From positions 62,001 to 126,000 of the forward strand of contig NZ_JAFKCZ010000011.1 in the NCBI RefSeq assembly GCF_017255185.1: DNA of 64,000 bases, given 5' to 3'. A program made the position numbers and the translations under genes. Of this stretch, positions 9,137 to 17,988 are shown piece by piece; position 1 is the first letter of the stretch; every line of letters starts with the position of its first letter. The notes beneath the pieces were generated by a model. The model saw only the letters and a list, made by a program, of their open reading frames with translations, did not search any database and was not told the origin of the DNA. The DNA comes from Parahaliea mediterranea (lineage in GTDB: Bacteria > Pseudomonadota > Gammaproteobacteria > Pseudomonadales > Halieaceae).

Positions 9137-9913
9137 ATGCCGGCGGCGACACAGACGGGACAGCGGGAGGCCGCGCAGGACGAGGTCCAGGCCCTGGCGG
9201 AGCGGGTTGCCGCGATCGGCCGGCGCATCGGCCTGCCCTATATCGCCGCCAGCGCCGACATCAGCAGCCCGCGCCCGCTGATCGACCGCGCGGGGCGCCC
9301 GCTGGCGGAAACCACCTTTTCCTGGGTCGACCCCAACCTGCGCTACTGGGAGGATCCCGGGTTCGCCCTGCGCGCGGCCATCATCCAGGCCTGCCGGGTG
9401 TGCGCCGAGCCCTTCTACCTGGGCGCGGGCAGGCTGTCCTCCTGGCGCCACTGCCCCGCCCTGGAGGCGGTCAACGAGCAGGAGGACTACGACGGCTTCG
9501 GGGTCGCGGCGGCGATCGCCGTGCCCTGCCACCTGCCCGGCGGCGTGATCGGCGCGGTGGTATGGGCGACACCGGATCCGGAGCTGCCGGTGGCCGAGGT
9601 GTTCGCGCGCCACGCCGGCGAACTGCTGGGTTTGGCGCTGATCTTCCTGTCCAGCTACCGGGACTGCAGCACCCGGGCGCGGCTGGAGTGCCCGCCGCGG
9701 CTGACCCCGCGGGAAATCCAGTGCCTGAAATGGGCGGCCCTGGGCAAGACCGACGCCGAGATGGCCTTGATCATGGACATCTCCCTGCCCACGGTGCGTT
9801 TTCACATCACCAACGCGGCGCGCAAGCTGGCGGTGTCGGGGCGCTCCCAGGCCCTGTACCGGGCGGCGATGCTGGGTTATATCGGCGCCGCCGCCGGCCC
9901 TGCCCGGGCCTGA
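9137..9913 (+). CDS. LuxR family transcriptional regulator (autoinducer-binding domain + HTH)
   Basis: A 258-residue protein. The N-terminal part (about 45-180) resembles a LuxR autoinducer-binding domain, with a WVDPNLRYWEDPGF stretch in the right place. The C-terminal part (about 195-250) is a GerE/LuxR helix-turn-helix: LTPREIQCLKWAALGKT followed by the recognition helix around ISLPTVRFHI. ATG 9137 is supported by GGGAG about 9 nt upstream. There is no luxI synthase in the window, so it is a candidate LuxR solo that senses an exogenous or non-lactone ligand. It may control the adjacent TonB receptor; that is inference from position. Confidence 0.85.
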   Translation: MPAATQTGQREAAQDEVQALAERVAAIGRRIGLPYIAASADISSPRPLIDRAGRPLAETTFSWVDPNLRYWEDPGFALRAAIIQACRVCAEPFYLGAGRLSSWRHCPALEAVNEQEDYDGFGVAAAIAVPCHLPGGVIGAVVWATPDPELPVAEVFARHAGELLGLALIFLSSYRDCSTRARLECPPRLTPREIQCLKWAALGKTDAEMALIMDISLPTVRFHITNAARKLAVSGRSQALYRAAMLGYIGAAAGPARA

Positions 9914-9928
9914 GCGGCCAACTCGGGC

Positions 9929-9956
9929 GCTTTTAACAAGCAAGCGTTATAAAAGC
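9929..9956. repeat. Imperfect palindrome downstream of the LuxR gene
   Basis: GCTTTTAAC at 9929-9937 is mirrored by GTTATAAAAGC at 9946-9956, with an 8-nt centre. The stem has one bulge and is A/T-rich at both ends. It could be a weak transcription terminator for the LuxR gene or an operator; no U-tract follows, so the terminator reading is not convincing. Confidence 0.4.
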
Positions 9957-10031
9957 CGCTTTCCTTGTTCCAAAACATTAGTCGACTTGCTTGTCATGCT
10001 CTGGTTTCATGAATTCGTGCCCGGGTATCCC

Positions 10032-10063
10032 GCGATACTACTGGCACCACTTCGCAGTATTGC
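10032..10063. repeat. Inverted repeat in the rmf leader region
   Basis: GCGATACT (10032-10039) faces AGTATTGC (10056-10063), with one mismatch in eight and a 16-nt loop. It sits in the 291-nt gap between the LuxR gene and rmf, about 140 nt before the rmf start. The rest of this gap is moderately AT-rich and presumably holds the rmf promoter, but no convincing -35/-10 pair was identified. Confidence 0.35.
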
Positions 10064-10204
10064 TTTGCGATATTCAAGCAAACCAAACTGACATCGAGAA
10101 AGTCGCGAAAGACTGACACGTCAACCCGCCGACCGCCCCCCCACCCGGGGTGTGCAGCTCTCCCCTCGGCGACGGTTGCGGTGTCCAAGACGGAGGCAAA
10201 CTCT

Positions 10205-10408
10205 ATGAGAAGACAGAAACGCGATATGAACACCAGGGCGTTTGATCGAGGCTACCAGGCCGGTGTCTCCGGCCGCAGCATCGACTATTGCCCACACGCC
10301 GACAGCGAACACCGACAAAACTGGATATGCGGCTGGCGCGAGGGTCGCAGCGACCAGTGGGATGGCCTGACCGGTGTGTCGGGCGTGCACAAACTTCGCG
10401 TCTCATAG
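10205..10408 (+). CDS. rmf: Ribosome modulation factor
   Basis: A 67-residue basic protein. It matches RMF throughout its first 50 residues: MRRQKRD, then RGYQAGVSGRS, a CPH segment, and WICGWREGRSD. RMF binds the 30S subunit in stationary phase and drives 70S dimerisation into inactive 100S ribosomes. The ATG at 10205 has a perfect GGAGG 8 nt upstream; the upstream in-frame ATG at 10181 would add eight unrelated residues. It is about 12 residues longer at the C-terminus than the 55-residue E. coli protein. The gene converges on the glutamate dehydrogenase gene with a 33-nt gap. RMF genes are usually stringent- and stationary-phase-induced; the long upstream gap is consistent with complex control. 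Confidence 0.95.
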   Translation: MRRQKRDMNTRAFDRGYQAGVSGRSIDYCPHADSEHRQNWICGWREGRSDQWDGLTGVSGVHKLRVS

Positions 10409-10441
10409 ACCCACAAACATCCTTTCCACCTGACAGCCGTG

Positions 10442-13400
10442 TCAGTCGCGCATACTGCTTTGGGCCAGGTCCAGCAGTTCGCGATTGGCCACGGCGAACA
10501 TGGCGAAATCCGGCGCATTGGTGGTGTGCAATTCGCTCAGCATCTCCCGCCAGCGTTTCAGCAACGGCGCCTCCTGCTTTGACCAGGCCTTGAAACAGCT
10601 CTCCGTATCGCCGTCGCAAGCCTCCGCCATGTGCCTCAGGGCGCCCACCGCCAGGGTGCGCTGCTGCCACTCCAGATCCTCCAGATAGGTATCCCGGGCC
10701 ATCGCCTGCCACTCGTTGTCGATCTTGCTGGCCAGGATCTGGCCGCTGAACCAGTCCAGCTCCAGTTTCTCGCCCAGGAAGTAATACAGCTCGGCCACCT
10801 GCAACAGCGGCGAGGCGGTCTCCGCCGCGGCCTGGATAATGCCCAGGGCGGTGTAGGACAGCACCGCGCTGGACACCCGGCGCGCCAGCGTCTCGCCGAC
10901 GCCGGCGTCGAGGTAGCGGCGCTCCAACCCCTCGAACTGCTCCTTCAGGCGGCCGCGCAGCAGCTCGGGAACCGCCTCGCGCAACGTCGCCACGCCGTCG
11001 CCGAACTCGGCGATGCAACCGGTGGGGGCCAGCTCGTGGCGGCGATTGCGCAGCAACCAGCGCACCGCCCGCCGCACCAGGCGAATCAGGTTGAGCATCA
11101 TCTCCAGCTGGATACGGGCGTCCACCAGGTGATCCAGGGCCTCGATTTCGTCCCACAACCCGGCCACGGAGAACACTTCCATCACCGTGGTATAGGCCCG
11201 GGCCACGTCCGCCACCGGCGCCCCGGTGGCCTTGCGCTGGCGCTGCACGAAGGTCAGGCCCATGCGGTTGACGATATCGTTGGCGATCTGGGTGCACATG
11301 ATTTCCCGGTGCAGGCGGTGCTGGCGCAGCTCCTCGCCGTAGGTCTCCAGCAGGCGCTCGGGGAAGGCGGTGCGCACCGCGTTGGCCAGGTGCGGGTCCT
11401 TGCCCAGGTCCGAGTCGATCAGCTGCTCCTTGAGCATGGCCTTGGTATAGGACACCAGCAGCGACAGCTCGGGCCGGGTCAGGCCCTTGCCCTGAACCAG
11501 GCGATCGGCCAGCTCCTCGTCCGAGGGAATGAACTCCAGCTCCCGGTTGAGGCGACCGCTGTGCTCCAGGTAGTTGATGTAGCGCTGATACTCGCCGCTG
11601 CGCTCCAGGGCCTGGAACTCGGCCAGGCTGATGGCCTGCACCTGGCGGTAGTTGTTCTTCAGCACCAGTTCGGCGACGCTCTCGGTCATCTCCTCCAGCA
11701 GGGCGTTGCGGTGCTTCTCGGTGAGGTCGCCGCGGGCCACGATGGCGTTGAGCAGGATCTTGATATTGACCTCGTGGTCGGAACAGTCGACGCCGCCAGC
11801 GTTGTCGATAAAGTCGGTATTGGAACGGCCGCCGTGCAGGCAGTACTCCAGGCGCGCCATCTGGGTCATGCCCAGGTTGCCGCCCTCGCCCACCACCTTG
11901 CAGCGCAGCTGGTTGGCGTTGACCCGCACGCCGTCGTTGGACTTGTCACCGACCCCGGTGTGGGACTCGAGGCTGGACTTGACGTAGGTGCCGATACCGC
12001 CGTTCCACAACAGGTCCACCTCGGCGCACAGCAGACGCGTAATCAGTTCGTTGGGCGTCAGGTGGTCTTCGTCGATGCCAAAGCGGGCTTTCATCGCCGG
12101 GGTCATGGTGATCGACTTGGCCGAACGGCTGAACACACCGCCGCCCTTGGAAATCAGCGCCTGGTCGTAATCGGCCCAGGAGGAGCGCGGCAGTTCGAAC
12201 AGGCGCTGGCGCTCGGCGAAACTGGCGGCGGCGTCGGGTTCGGGGTCGACAAAAATGTGCAGATGGTTGAAGGCCGCCACCAGGCGGATGTGCTCCGAGC
12301 GCAGCATGCCGTTGCCGAACACGTCGCCGCCCATGTCGCCGACACCTACCACGGTGAAGTCGGTGGTCTGCTCGTTGACACCCATCTCGCGGAAGTGGCG
12401 CTGCACCGACACCCAGGCGCCGCGGGCGGTGATGCCCATTTTCTTGTGGTCGTAGCCGGCGCTGCCGCCGGAGGCGAAGGCGTCGCCCAACCAGAAACCG
12501 TACTCGTCCGCGAGGGCGTTGGCGATATCCGAGAAGGTCGCGGTGCCCTTGTCCGCCGCCACCACCAGGTAGGGGTCCTCCTCGTCCTTGGCCACCACCT
12601 GCGGCGGGCGCTGGATGCCGGATTCGGTGCGGTTATCGGTGATGTCCAGCAGCCCGCGGATAAACAGCTTGTAGCATTCCACACCCTCCTGCTGGATCTC
12701 GTCGCGACCCATGTCCGGGGTCAGGTTCTTGGCCACGAAGCCGCCCTTGGCGCCCACCGGCACAATCACCGCGTTCTTCACCTGCTGCGCCTTCACCAGG
12801 CCCAGCACTTCGGTGCGAAAATCCTCCAGCCGGTCGGACCAGCGCAGCCCGCCGCGGGCCACCTTGCCGCCGCGCAGGTGCACGCCCTCCACCCGGGGGG
12901 AATACACGAAGATCTCGTACATGGGCACCGGCGCCGGCACCTCTGGAATCGCCCGGGGGTCGAGCTTGAACGAGAAATAGGGCTTGAGGACGCCGCGCCC
13001 GGCCTCCTGGAAGAAGTTGGTGCGCAGGGTCGCCTTGATCACGGTGACGAACTGCCGCACGATGCGATCCTCGCTCAGGTTCTGCACCTGCTCCAGGGAG
13101 TCCAGGATGCGCTGCTCCACCGCTCCCTCGCGCTGGGCGCGCCAGTCCTCGTCGCCGTCGAACACCGGCGAGAAGCGGGTCAGGAACAACTCCACCACCC
13201 CCGCGGTGATGTGCAGGTGGTTGGCCATGGTCTCGGCGATGTAGTCGACGCTGTAGGGGAACTGCAGCTGCCGCAGGTAGCGGGCATAGGCCCGCAGCAG
13301 GGCGATTTCCCGCCAGCTCAGGCGGGTGCCCAGCAACAGGCGGTTGAAGGAGTCGTTCTCCGCCTCGCCAAACCAGATACGCGAGAAGGCGTCCTCGAAC

Positions 13401-15286
13401 TCGTCGCGCACCTGCTCCAGGTCGATGTCGTTGGCCAGGGAGTAGATCAGGCTGAACTCCTGGATCCAGAAGGTCTGGCCGTCGGCGGCGCGCACCCCGT
13501 AGGGCCGCTCCGACACCACCCGCAGCCCCAGGTTTTCCAGGATCGGCAGGATGTCCGACAGCGGCAGCGAGTCGCCGCGGTGGTAGAGACGCAGGCGCAG
13601 CTTCTGGTCGCCCTCCTCCAGCAGCCGGTACAGGCGCATGGCGAGTTCGTCGCCGGACTGCAGCGACAGGATGCGGTGAATATCCATCACCGCCACGCGG
13701 GGATCGAAGTCGTCGCGGTAGCCCGGCGGGAACCCGGTGCCGAGGTTGCGCGCGTGGTGTTCGCCCTGCTCCTCGCCGAACTCCTCCACCAGGCGGATGC
13801 GCAGGCGGTCTTCCCAAGCGAGGGTGGCTTGCACTATCTGTTCCTCGATTTCATTGACATCGTAACTCCGAACGTCCGCGGGGTTGACCCGCAGCACGAA
13901 ATGGCAGCGCACCAGGATGGACTCCGAGAAGTGCGTGGTGAACTCCGACTCCTCGGCGCCGAAGGCGCGGGTCAGGATGTCCTGCATCAGCACCCGCCGC
14001 TCGGTGGTGTAGCGGTCCCGGGGCATGTACACCAGGCAGTTGACGAACTTGCCGTGCACGTCCTTGCGCACGAACAGGCGCGTCTGGCGCCGCTCCTGGA
14101 TGCGGTTCACCGCCATCACCGTGTCGAACAGCTCGCGTATGCTGGACTGGAACAGCTCGTCCCGGGGGAACAGTTCCAGCACCCGCTCCAGTTCGCGCCC
14201 GTCGTGCTCGCTGAAGTCCAGGCCGGAGAGCTCGATCACCTGCTCCACCTTGCGCCGCAGGATGGGGATCAGCGAGGGGTGCATGGTATAGACAGTGGAG
14301 GTGAACAGGCCGATGAAGCGATGTTGCCCCAGCAGCTCGCCGCGCTCGTCGAAAACCTTGATTTCCACATAGTCGGGATAGGCCAGGCGGTGCACCCGCG
14401 AGCGCACGCGCGACTTGGAGAAACTGAGCTGCCGGCGCTGCAGTTCGTCCGGTGGCATGGCATTGATATCCGCGAGCAAATCCTGGGGGCCGCGGGTGCT
14501 GCGCTTGCGCAACAGGCCCAGGCTGGCGTCCTCGTCCACCAGCACCTCGACCTGGGCGCCCTCGCGCCGCACCGCGAGGTACTCGTAGCCGAGGAAGGTC
14601 ATGTGGTCCTGGCGCAACCACTGGCAGAAGGCGATGGCCTCCTCGCGGTAGTCCTCGTCCACGCAGCCGGTGTTGGCGATGACCTCGGTGGCCTCGTCCA
14701 GCCGCTGGCGCATGGCGTGGAAATCGTCCACCACCAGCGCCACTTCGCCGAGCACCGCCTCCAGGGTATGGCGCAGCTCCTCCAGTTCCTCGGGCTGGGA
14801 GTGCCGGCCGATCTCGAAGTACAGCAGGCTCTCGTGGGAATCGCCGTCGGCGCCGTCGTCGTCGAGCACCGCCTGCAATCCGTTGTCGGCGTCGCGCCGG
14901 GTCACCAGGTTGCAGCTGGCCAGTGCGTGAATGCGAATATTGCGCTGGTTCAGCTCGCCGCGCACCGAGGCCGTGCAAAACGGCATGTCCCGGCACAGCA
15001 CCGCCACCACCGTGTACTTGCTTTCCCAGCCGTGCCCCTGGAGCTCGGGATTGAAAATCCTAACCTTGGGCCGCGGCGCGTCCCAGCTGTCCATGAAGCG
15101 CAGCAGGCCATAGAGGCAGCCGTACAGGTTTTCCACCGAACGGCCGCGCATGTCCTCGGCCGGAAAGCGGCTGAGAAAGGCGCCGGCCAGGTTGTGGAGC
15201 GAGCGTCGGTGCGCCGCGTCGCCACGTTTATCAATGCGTTGTGCCAGCTCTTCAAGCAGGCTGTTTTTTACTGCGTCCCATGCCAT
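10442..15286 (-). CDS. gdhB: NAD-specific glutamate dehydrogenase, large (180-kDa) type
   Basis: A 1614-residue enzyme that oxidises glutamate to 2-oxoglutarate and ammonia with NAD, a catabolic reaction. Length matches the roughly 1600-residue GDH-180 class of Pseudomonas. The N-terminal half carries ACT-like regulatory domains. The catalytic half shows GAKGGFV near residues 844-850, with the substrate-binding lysine, and a Rossmann motif VGVGDMGGDVFGNGM near 980-995. The start at 15286 (MAWDAVKNSLLEEL) is preferred over an upstream start at 15499, which would add an arginine-rich, non-conserved 71-residue extension through the promoter region. The 250-nt divergent gap to the MoxR gene contains palindromes. 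Confidence 0.95.
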   Translation of the reverse strand: MAWDAVKNSLLEELAQRIDKRGDAAHRRSLHNLAGAFLSRFPAEDMRGRSVENLYGCLYGLLRFMDSWDAPRPKVRIFNPELQGHGWESKYTVVAVLCRDMPFCTASVRGELNQRNIRIHALASCNLVTRRDADNGLQAVLDDDGADGDSHESLLYFEIGRHSQPEELEELRHTLEAVLGEVALVVDDFHAMRQRLDEATEVIANTGCVDEDYREEAIAFCQWLRQDHMTFLGYEYLAVRREGAQVEVLVDEDASLGLLRKRSTRGPQDLLADINAMPPDELQRRQLSFSKSRVRSRVHRLAYPDYVEIKVFDERGELLGQHRFIGLFTSTVYTMHPSLIPILRRKVEQVIELSGLDFSEHDGRELERVLELFPRDELFQSSIRELFDTVMAVNRIQERRQTRLFVRKDVHGKFVNCLVYMPRDRYTTERRVLMQDILTRAFGAEESEFTTHFSESILVRCHFVLRVNPADVRSYDVNEIEEQIVQATLAWEDRLRIRLVEEFGEEQGEHHARNLGTGFPPGYRDDFDPRVAVMDIHRILSLQSGDELAMRLYRLLEEGDQKLRLRLYHRGDSLPLSDILPILENLGLRVVSERPYGVRAADGQTFWIQEFSLIYSLANDIDLEQVRDEFEDAFSRIWFGEAENDSFNRLLLGTRLSWREIALLRAYARYLRQLQFPYSVDYIAETMANHLHITAGVVELFLTRFSPVFDGDEDWRAQREGAVEQRILDSLEQVQNLSEDRIVRQFVTVIKATLRTNFFQEAGRGVLKPYFSFKLDPRAIPEVPAPVPMYEIFVYSPRVEGVHLRGGKVARGGLRWSDRLEDFRTEVLGLVKAQQVKNAVIVPVGAKGGFVAKNLTPDMGRDEIQQEGVECYKLFIRGLLDITDNRTESGIQRPPQVVAKDEEDPYLVVAADKGTATFSDIANALADEYGFWLGDAFASGGSAGYDHKKMGITARGAWVSVQRHFREMGVNEQTTDFTVVGVGDMGGDVFGNGMLRSEHIRLVAAFNHLHIFVDPEPDAAASFAERQRLFELPRSSWADYDQALISKGGGVFSRSAKSITMTPAMKARFGIDEDHLTPNELITRLLCAEVDLLWNGGIGTYVKSSLESHTGVGDKSNDGVRVNANQLRCKVVGEGGNLGMTQMARLEYCLHGGRSNTDFIDNAGGVDCSDHEVNIKILLNAIVARGDLTEKHRNALLEEMTESVAELVLKNNYRQVQAISLAEFQALERSGEYQRYINYLEHSGRLNRELEFIPSDEELADRLVQGKGLTRPELSLLVSYTKAMLKEQLIDSDLGKDPHLANAVRTAFPERLLETYGEELRQHRLHREIMCTQIANDIVNRMGLTFVQRQRKATGAPVADVARAYTTVMEVFSVAGLWDEIEALDHLVDARIQLEMMLNLIRLVRRAVRWLLRNRRHELAPTGCIAEFGDGVATLREAVPELLRGRLKEQFEGLERRYLDAGVGETLARRVSSAVLSYTALGIIQAAAETASPLLQVAELYYFLGEKLELDWFSGQILASKIDNEWQAMARDTYLEDLEWQQRTLAVGALRHMAEACDGDTESCFKAWSKQEAPLLKRWREMLSELHTTNAPDFAMFAVANRELLDLAQSSMRD

Positions 15287-15308
15287 GGATATTTTGCTCG
15301 CGTCCGGT

Positions 15309-15332
15309 CGGGGCCCCTTGCGGCGGGCCCCG
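15309..15332. repeat. GC-rich hairpin upstream of gdhB
   Basis: CGGGGCCC (15309-15316) and GGGCCCCG (15325-15332) are perfect 8-nt complements with an 8-nt loop. It lies 23 nt before the glutamate dehydrogenase start and would fold in its leader RNA. Confidence 0.4.
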
Positions 15333-15344
15333 TGATTTGCCCGA

Positions 15345-15356
15345 TAGTCTAGACTA
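15345..15356. promoter_or_regulatory. 12-bp perfect palindrome in the gdhB/moxR divergent gap
   Basis: TAGTCTAGACTA is a perfect palindrome about 60 nt upstream of the glutamate dehydrogenase start and 181 nt upstream of the MoxR gene. It is a candidate operator for a dimeric regulator of either gene. No regulator is encoded next to it, so the assignment rests on symmetry and position only. Confidence 0.35.
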
Positions 15357-15536
15357 ATTCGCCTTCGCTGTAGCCAGCCGCGGGCGGAACTTTTGCACAC
15401 GGCCCCGGTCACAGCAGCACCTTTTCCGCGGCGATTGGCCCGGCGCCGCGCATTGCGTAGAATGCGGCGCACCTCCGCCGGCTGCCGCGGTGGTCGCAAT
15501 GCCCATGATAAAGTGCAGTAAACAACAGGAGATCGC

Positions 15537-16493
15537 GTGGCAAGCGCAGAGCTGAGAGCATTGGAAAGCTGGCTCAGCCAGCAGATTATCGGTCAGGCCC
15601 ATCTGGTTGAGCGCCTAATTATCGCCCTGCTCGCCGACGGCCACCTGCTGGTGGAGGGCGCGCCCGGACTGGCCAAGACCCGGGCCATTAAATCCCTCGC
15701 CGATGGCATCGAGGGCAGCTTTCACCGCATTCAGTTCACCCCTGACCTGCTGCCCGGCGACGTGACCGGCACCGAGATCTACCGCCCCCAGGACGGCAGC
15801 TTCCTGTTCCAGCGCGGCCCGGTGTTTCACAACCTGGTGCTGGCGGACGAGGTGAACCGCGCGCCGGCCAAAGTGCAGTCGGCGCTGCTGGAGGCCATGG
15901 CCGAGCGCCAGGTGAGCGTGGGCACCCAGACCTACGACCTGCCGGAACTGTTCCTGGTGATGGCCACCCAGAACCCCATCGAGCAGGAGGGCACCTATCC
16001 CCTGCCGGAAGCTCAGCTTGACCGTTTCCTGCTGCACGTCAGGGTCGGCTACCCCGACGCCGCCGCGGAGCGCGAGATCCTGCGCCTGACCCGCGCCGAA
16101 GCCGCGCATCGCGGCGGCGAACCGCCACAGCCGCTGTCCCAGGAAACCGTGCTGGCGGCGCGCCGCGAAGTGCTGGCCATGCACATGGCCGAAGCGGTCG
16201 AGGATTACATCGTGCAGCTGGTGATCGCCAGTCGCGAGCCCGCGCCCTACTCCGAACAACTGGCCGCGTGGATCGAATTCGGCGCCAGCCCGCGGGCCAC
16301 CATCGCCCTGGACCGCTGCGCCCGCGCCCACGCCTGGCTGCAGGGCCGTGACTTCGTTACCCCGGACGATGTGCAGGCGGTCGCCGCCGATGTGTTCCGG
16401 CACCGCCTGCTGTTGAGCTTCGAGGCCGAGGCCAACGGGGTCACCGCCGACCAGGTGATTCGCGAACTGCTGGCCCTGGTGCCGGCTGGCTGA
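15537..16493 (+). CDS. MoxR family AAA+ ATPase
   Basis: A 318-residue AAA+ ATPase. Walker A is GAPGLAKT (residues 41-48), Walker B is LVLADEVNRA (about 100-109), and sensor 1 is MATQNP (142-147). The MoxR-specific GTYPLPEAQLDRF segment follows near 151-163. The GTG start has CAGGAG at good spacing. MoxR proteins act as chaperone-like ATPases that activate VWA-domain partners; here those partners follow directly (DUF58, BatA, BatB). It heads a six-gene operon resembling the Bacteroides aerotolerance (Bat) locus and linked in other bacteria to envelope stress tolerance. Confidence 0.95.
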   Translation: MASAELRALESWLSQQIIGQAHLVERLIIALLADGHLLVEGAPGLAKTRAIKSLADGIEGSFHRIQFTPDLLPGDVTGTEIYRPQDGSFLFQRGPVFHNLVLADEVNRAPAKVQSALLEAMAERQVSVGTQTYDLPELFLVMATQNPIEQEGTYPLPEAQLDRFLLHVRVGYPDAAAEREILRLTRAEAAHRGGEPPQPLSQETVLAARREVLAMHMAEAVEDYIVQLVIASREPAPYSEQLAAWIEFGASPRATIALDRCARAHAWLQGRDFVTPDDVQAVAADVFRHRLLLSFEAEANGVTADQVIRELLALVPAG

Positions 16494-16504
16494 GCCGGAG
16501 GGCC

Positions 16505-17506
16505 ATGCAACACGCAATCGTGCAACGACCGCCACAGGGCGCCTACGCCGACCTCGGCGAGTTGATCGCCCTGCGTTTCCCCGCGGCGCAACTGCAGCTG
16601 TGGCGACGCAAGCGCGCGCTCAGCGTTCTCGCGGGCCCCAACAAATCGAACTTCCGCGGCCGCGGCATCGATTTCGACGAGGTGCGCGGCTACCAGCCGG
16701 GGGACGATATCCGCGCCATCGACTGGCGCGTCACCGCGCGCACCGGCAGCGCCCATACCAAACTGTTTCGCGAGGAACGCGAGCGCCCGGTGTTGATTGC
16801 GGTCGACCAGCGCAACAGCCAGTTCTTCGGTTCCCGCCACTGTTTCAAGTCGGTGCTGGCGGCCCACCTGGCGGGCCTGGTGGCCTGGAGCGCGCTGAAC
16901 AACGGCGATCGCGTCGGCGGCCTGGTGTTCAACGGCCAGGATCACCGCGAGATACGGCCGCGCCGCAGCCGCAAAACCGTGCTCGCCATTCTCTCGCAGG
17001 TCGTCGAGTACAACCACCGCCTGCCGCTGGCGGACACCGAGGCCAGCGATAGCTTCGCCGCCATGCTGGCCAATCTGCGCCGCGTGGCCCGGCCGGGTAG
17101 CAGCATCTACCTGATCAGCGATTTTCACGGCGCCACCGAGGCCCGCGCCCGCGAGCACCTCTACCAACTGGCCCAGCACGCCGAGATTTCCGCCTTTGCC
17201 TGCCGCGACCCGCTGGAGCAGGCGCTGCCGCGTTCCGGCGTGTACGCGGTCACCGACGGCAGCGAACGGGCGCAATTGAATACCGCCGACACCGCCCTGC
17301 GCCGCGCCTTCGAACACCAGGCCCGCGAGCGCGCCGAGACCCTGGCCAGCGACCTGCAGCGACTGGGTATTCCACTGTTGCAGTTCACCACCGACCAGGC
17401 GCCGCTGCCCACACTGCAGCGCTACTACGGCGAGGCCCGGCCTGGCGCGGCCCGGCCTGGCGTGGCCCGGCCTGGCGTGGCCCGGCCTGGCGAGGCGCGG
17501 CGCTGA
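16505..17506 (+). CDS. DUF58 domain-containing protein with ARPG-repeat tail
   Basis: A 333-residue cytosolic protein. The DUF58 signature FDEVRGYQPGDDIRAIDWR is clear at about residues 58-76, and the VWA-like fold follows. It lies between MoxR and the VWA genes, as in most Bat loci, and is thought to be a MoxR client or adaptor. Its C-terminus is unusual: residues 310-329 are four copies of a pentapeptide (E/A/V)ARPG followed by EARR, encoded by a 15-bp minisatellite. The family normally ends near residue 310, so the repeat looks like a recent slippage extension. It starts 11 nt after the MoxR stop codon. Confidence 0.9.
   Translation: MQHAIVQRPPQGAYADLGELIALRFPAAQLQLWRRKRALSVLAGPNKSNFRGRGIDFDEVRGYQPGDDIRAIDWRVTARTGSAHTKLFREERERPVLIAVDQRNSQFFGSRHCFKSVLAAHLAGLVAWSALNNGDRVGGLVFNGQDHREIRPRRSRKTVLAILSQVVEYNHRLPLADTEASDSFAAMLANLRRVARPGSSIYLISDFHGATEARAREHLYQLAQHAEISAFACRDPLEQALPRSGVYAVTDGSERAQLNTADTALRRAFEHQARERAETLASDLQRLGIPLLQFTTDQAPLPTLQRYYGEARPGAARPGVARPGVARPGEARR
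17431..17490 (+). repeat. 15-bp minisatellite, four copies, within the DUF58 gene
   Basis: The unit CG(A/C/T)GGCCCGGCCTGG occurs four times head to tail, differing only at the third base, then a partial fifth unit leads into the stop codon. The 15-bp length keeps the reading frame, so copy-number change would lengthen or shorten the protein tail by five residues (ARPG plus one) without a frameshift. Confidence 0.9.
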
Positions 17507-17508
17507 CC

Positions 17509-17988
17509 ATGCAGGCACAGGACCCGCTCGCCCAGTTGCACCCCTTGCGACAACCGCCGGAACCGCACTGGTGGCCGCCGGCTCCCGGCTGGTGGTTGCT
17601 GGCGGCGCTGGCGCTAGTGGCGCTGGCCGCCCTCGCCCTGTGGCTGTGGCGACGCCACCGCGCGCGCCGCTACCGGCGTCTGGCGGTCGCGCAGCTGGAC
17701 GCCTTGCATGCCGCGTGTACGGCCTCAAGCGACAAGCCCTTCATAGAACCCTGCAATCGCCTGCTGAAGGCGGTCGCGGTGCGCAGTTTTCCGCGGCGCG
17801 AGGTCGCCGCGCTCAACGGCGAGGCGTGGTTGGACTTTCTCAACGATACCGCCGGCGGCAAGGGGCCGCCGCTGTTCGGCCCGGCCTTCGTGCGCCAGCT
17901 CTACCGCCCGCCGGCGGAAGAAATCGAGCGCGACGACCTGTACCGGGCGGCGCGCCAGTGGATACGGCGCCACAGGAGCGGCCGATGA
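17509..17988 (+). CDS. DUF4381 domain-containing membrane protein
   Basis: A 159-residue protein of the DUF4381 family, found in Bat-type operons. Features in order: an LHPLRQPPEPHWWPPAPGWW segment (about 9-28), one transmembrane helix (about 28-45), then a basic cytoplasmic or periplasmic domain with NRLLKAVAVRSFPRREVAALNGEAW. It begins 2 nt after the DUF58 stop codon and its own stop overlaps the next start (ATGA), showing translational coupling. It is probably a structural or coupling component of the MoxR/VWA complex; its exact function is unknown. Confidence 0.85.
   Translation: MQAQDPLAQLHPLRQPPEPHWWPPAPGWWLLAALALVALAALALWLWRRHRARRYRRLAVAQLDALHAACTASSDKPFIEPCNRLLKAVAVRSFPRREVAALNGEAWLDFLNDTAGGKGPPLFGPAFVRQLYRPPAEEIERDDLYRAARQWIRRHRSGR

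Noticed and set aside
10631-15352. 1573-codon open frame antisense to gdhB
   Set aside because: It mirrors the codon pattern of a very GC-rich gene, has no ribosome-binding site and no recognisable domain. Similar long antisense frames lie opposite many genes here.
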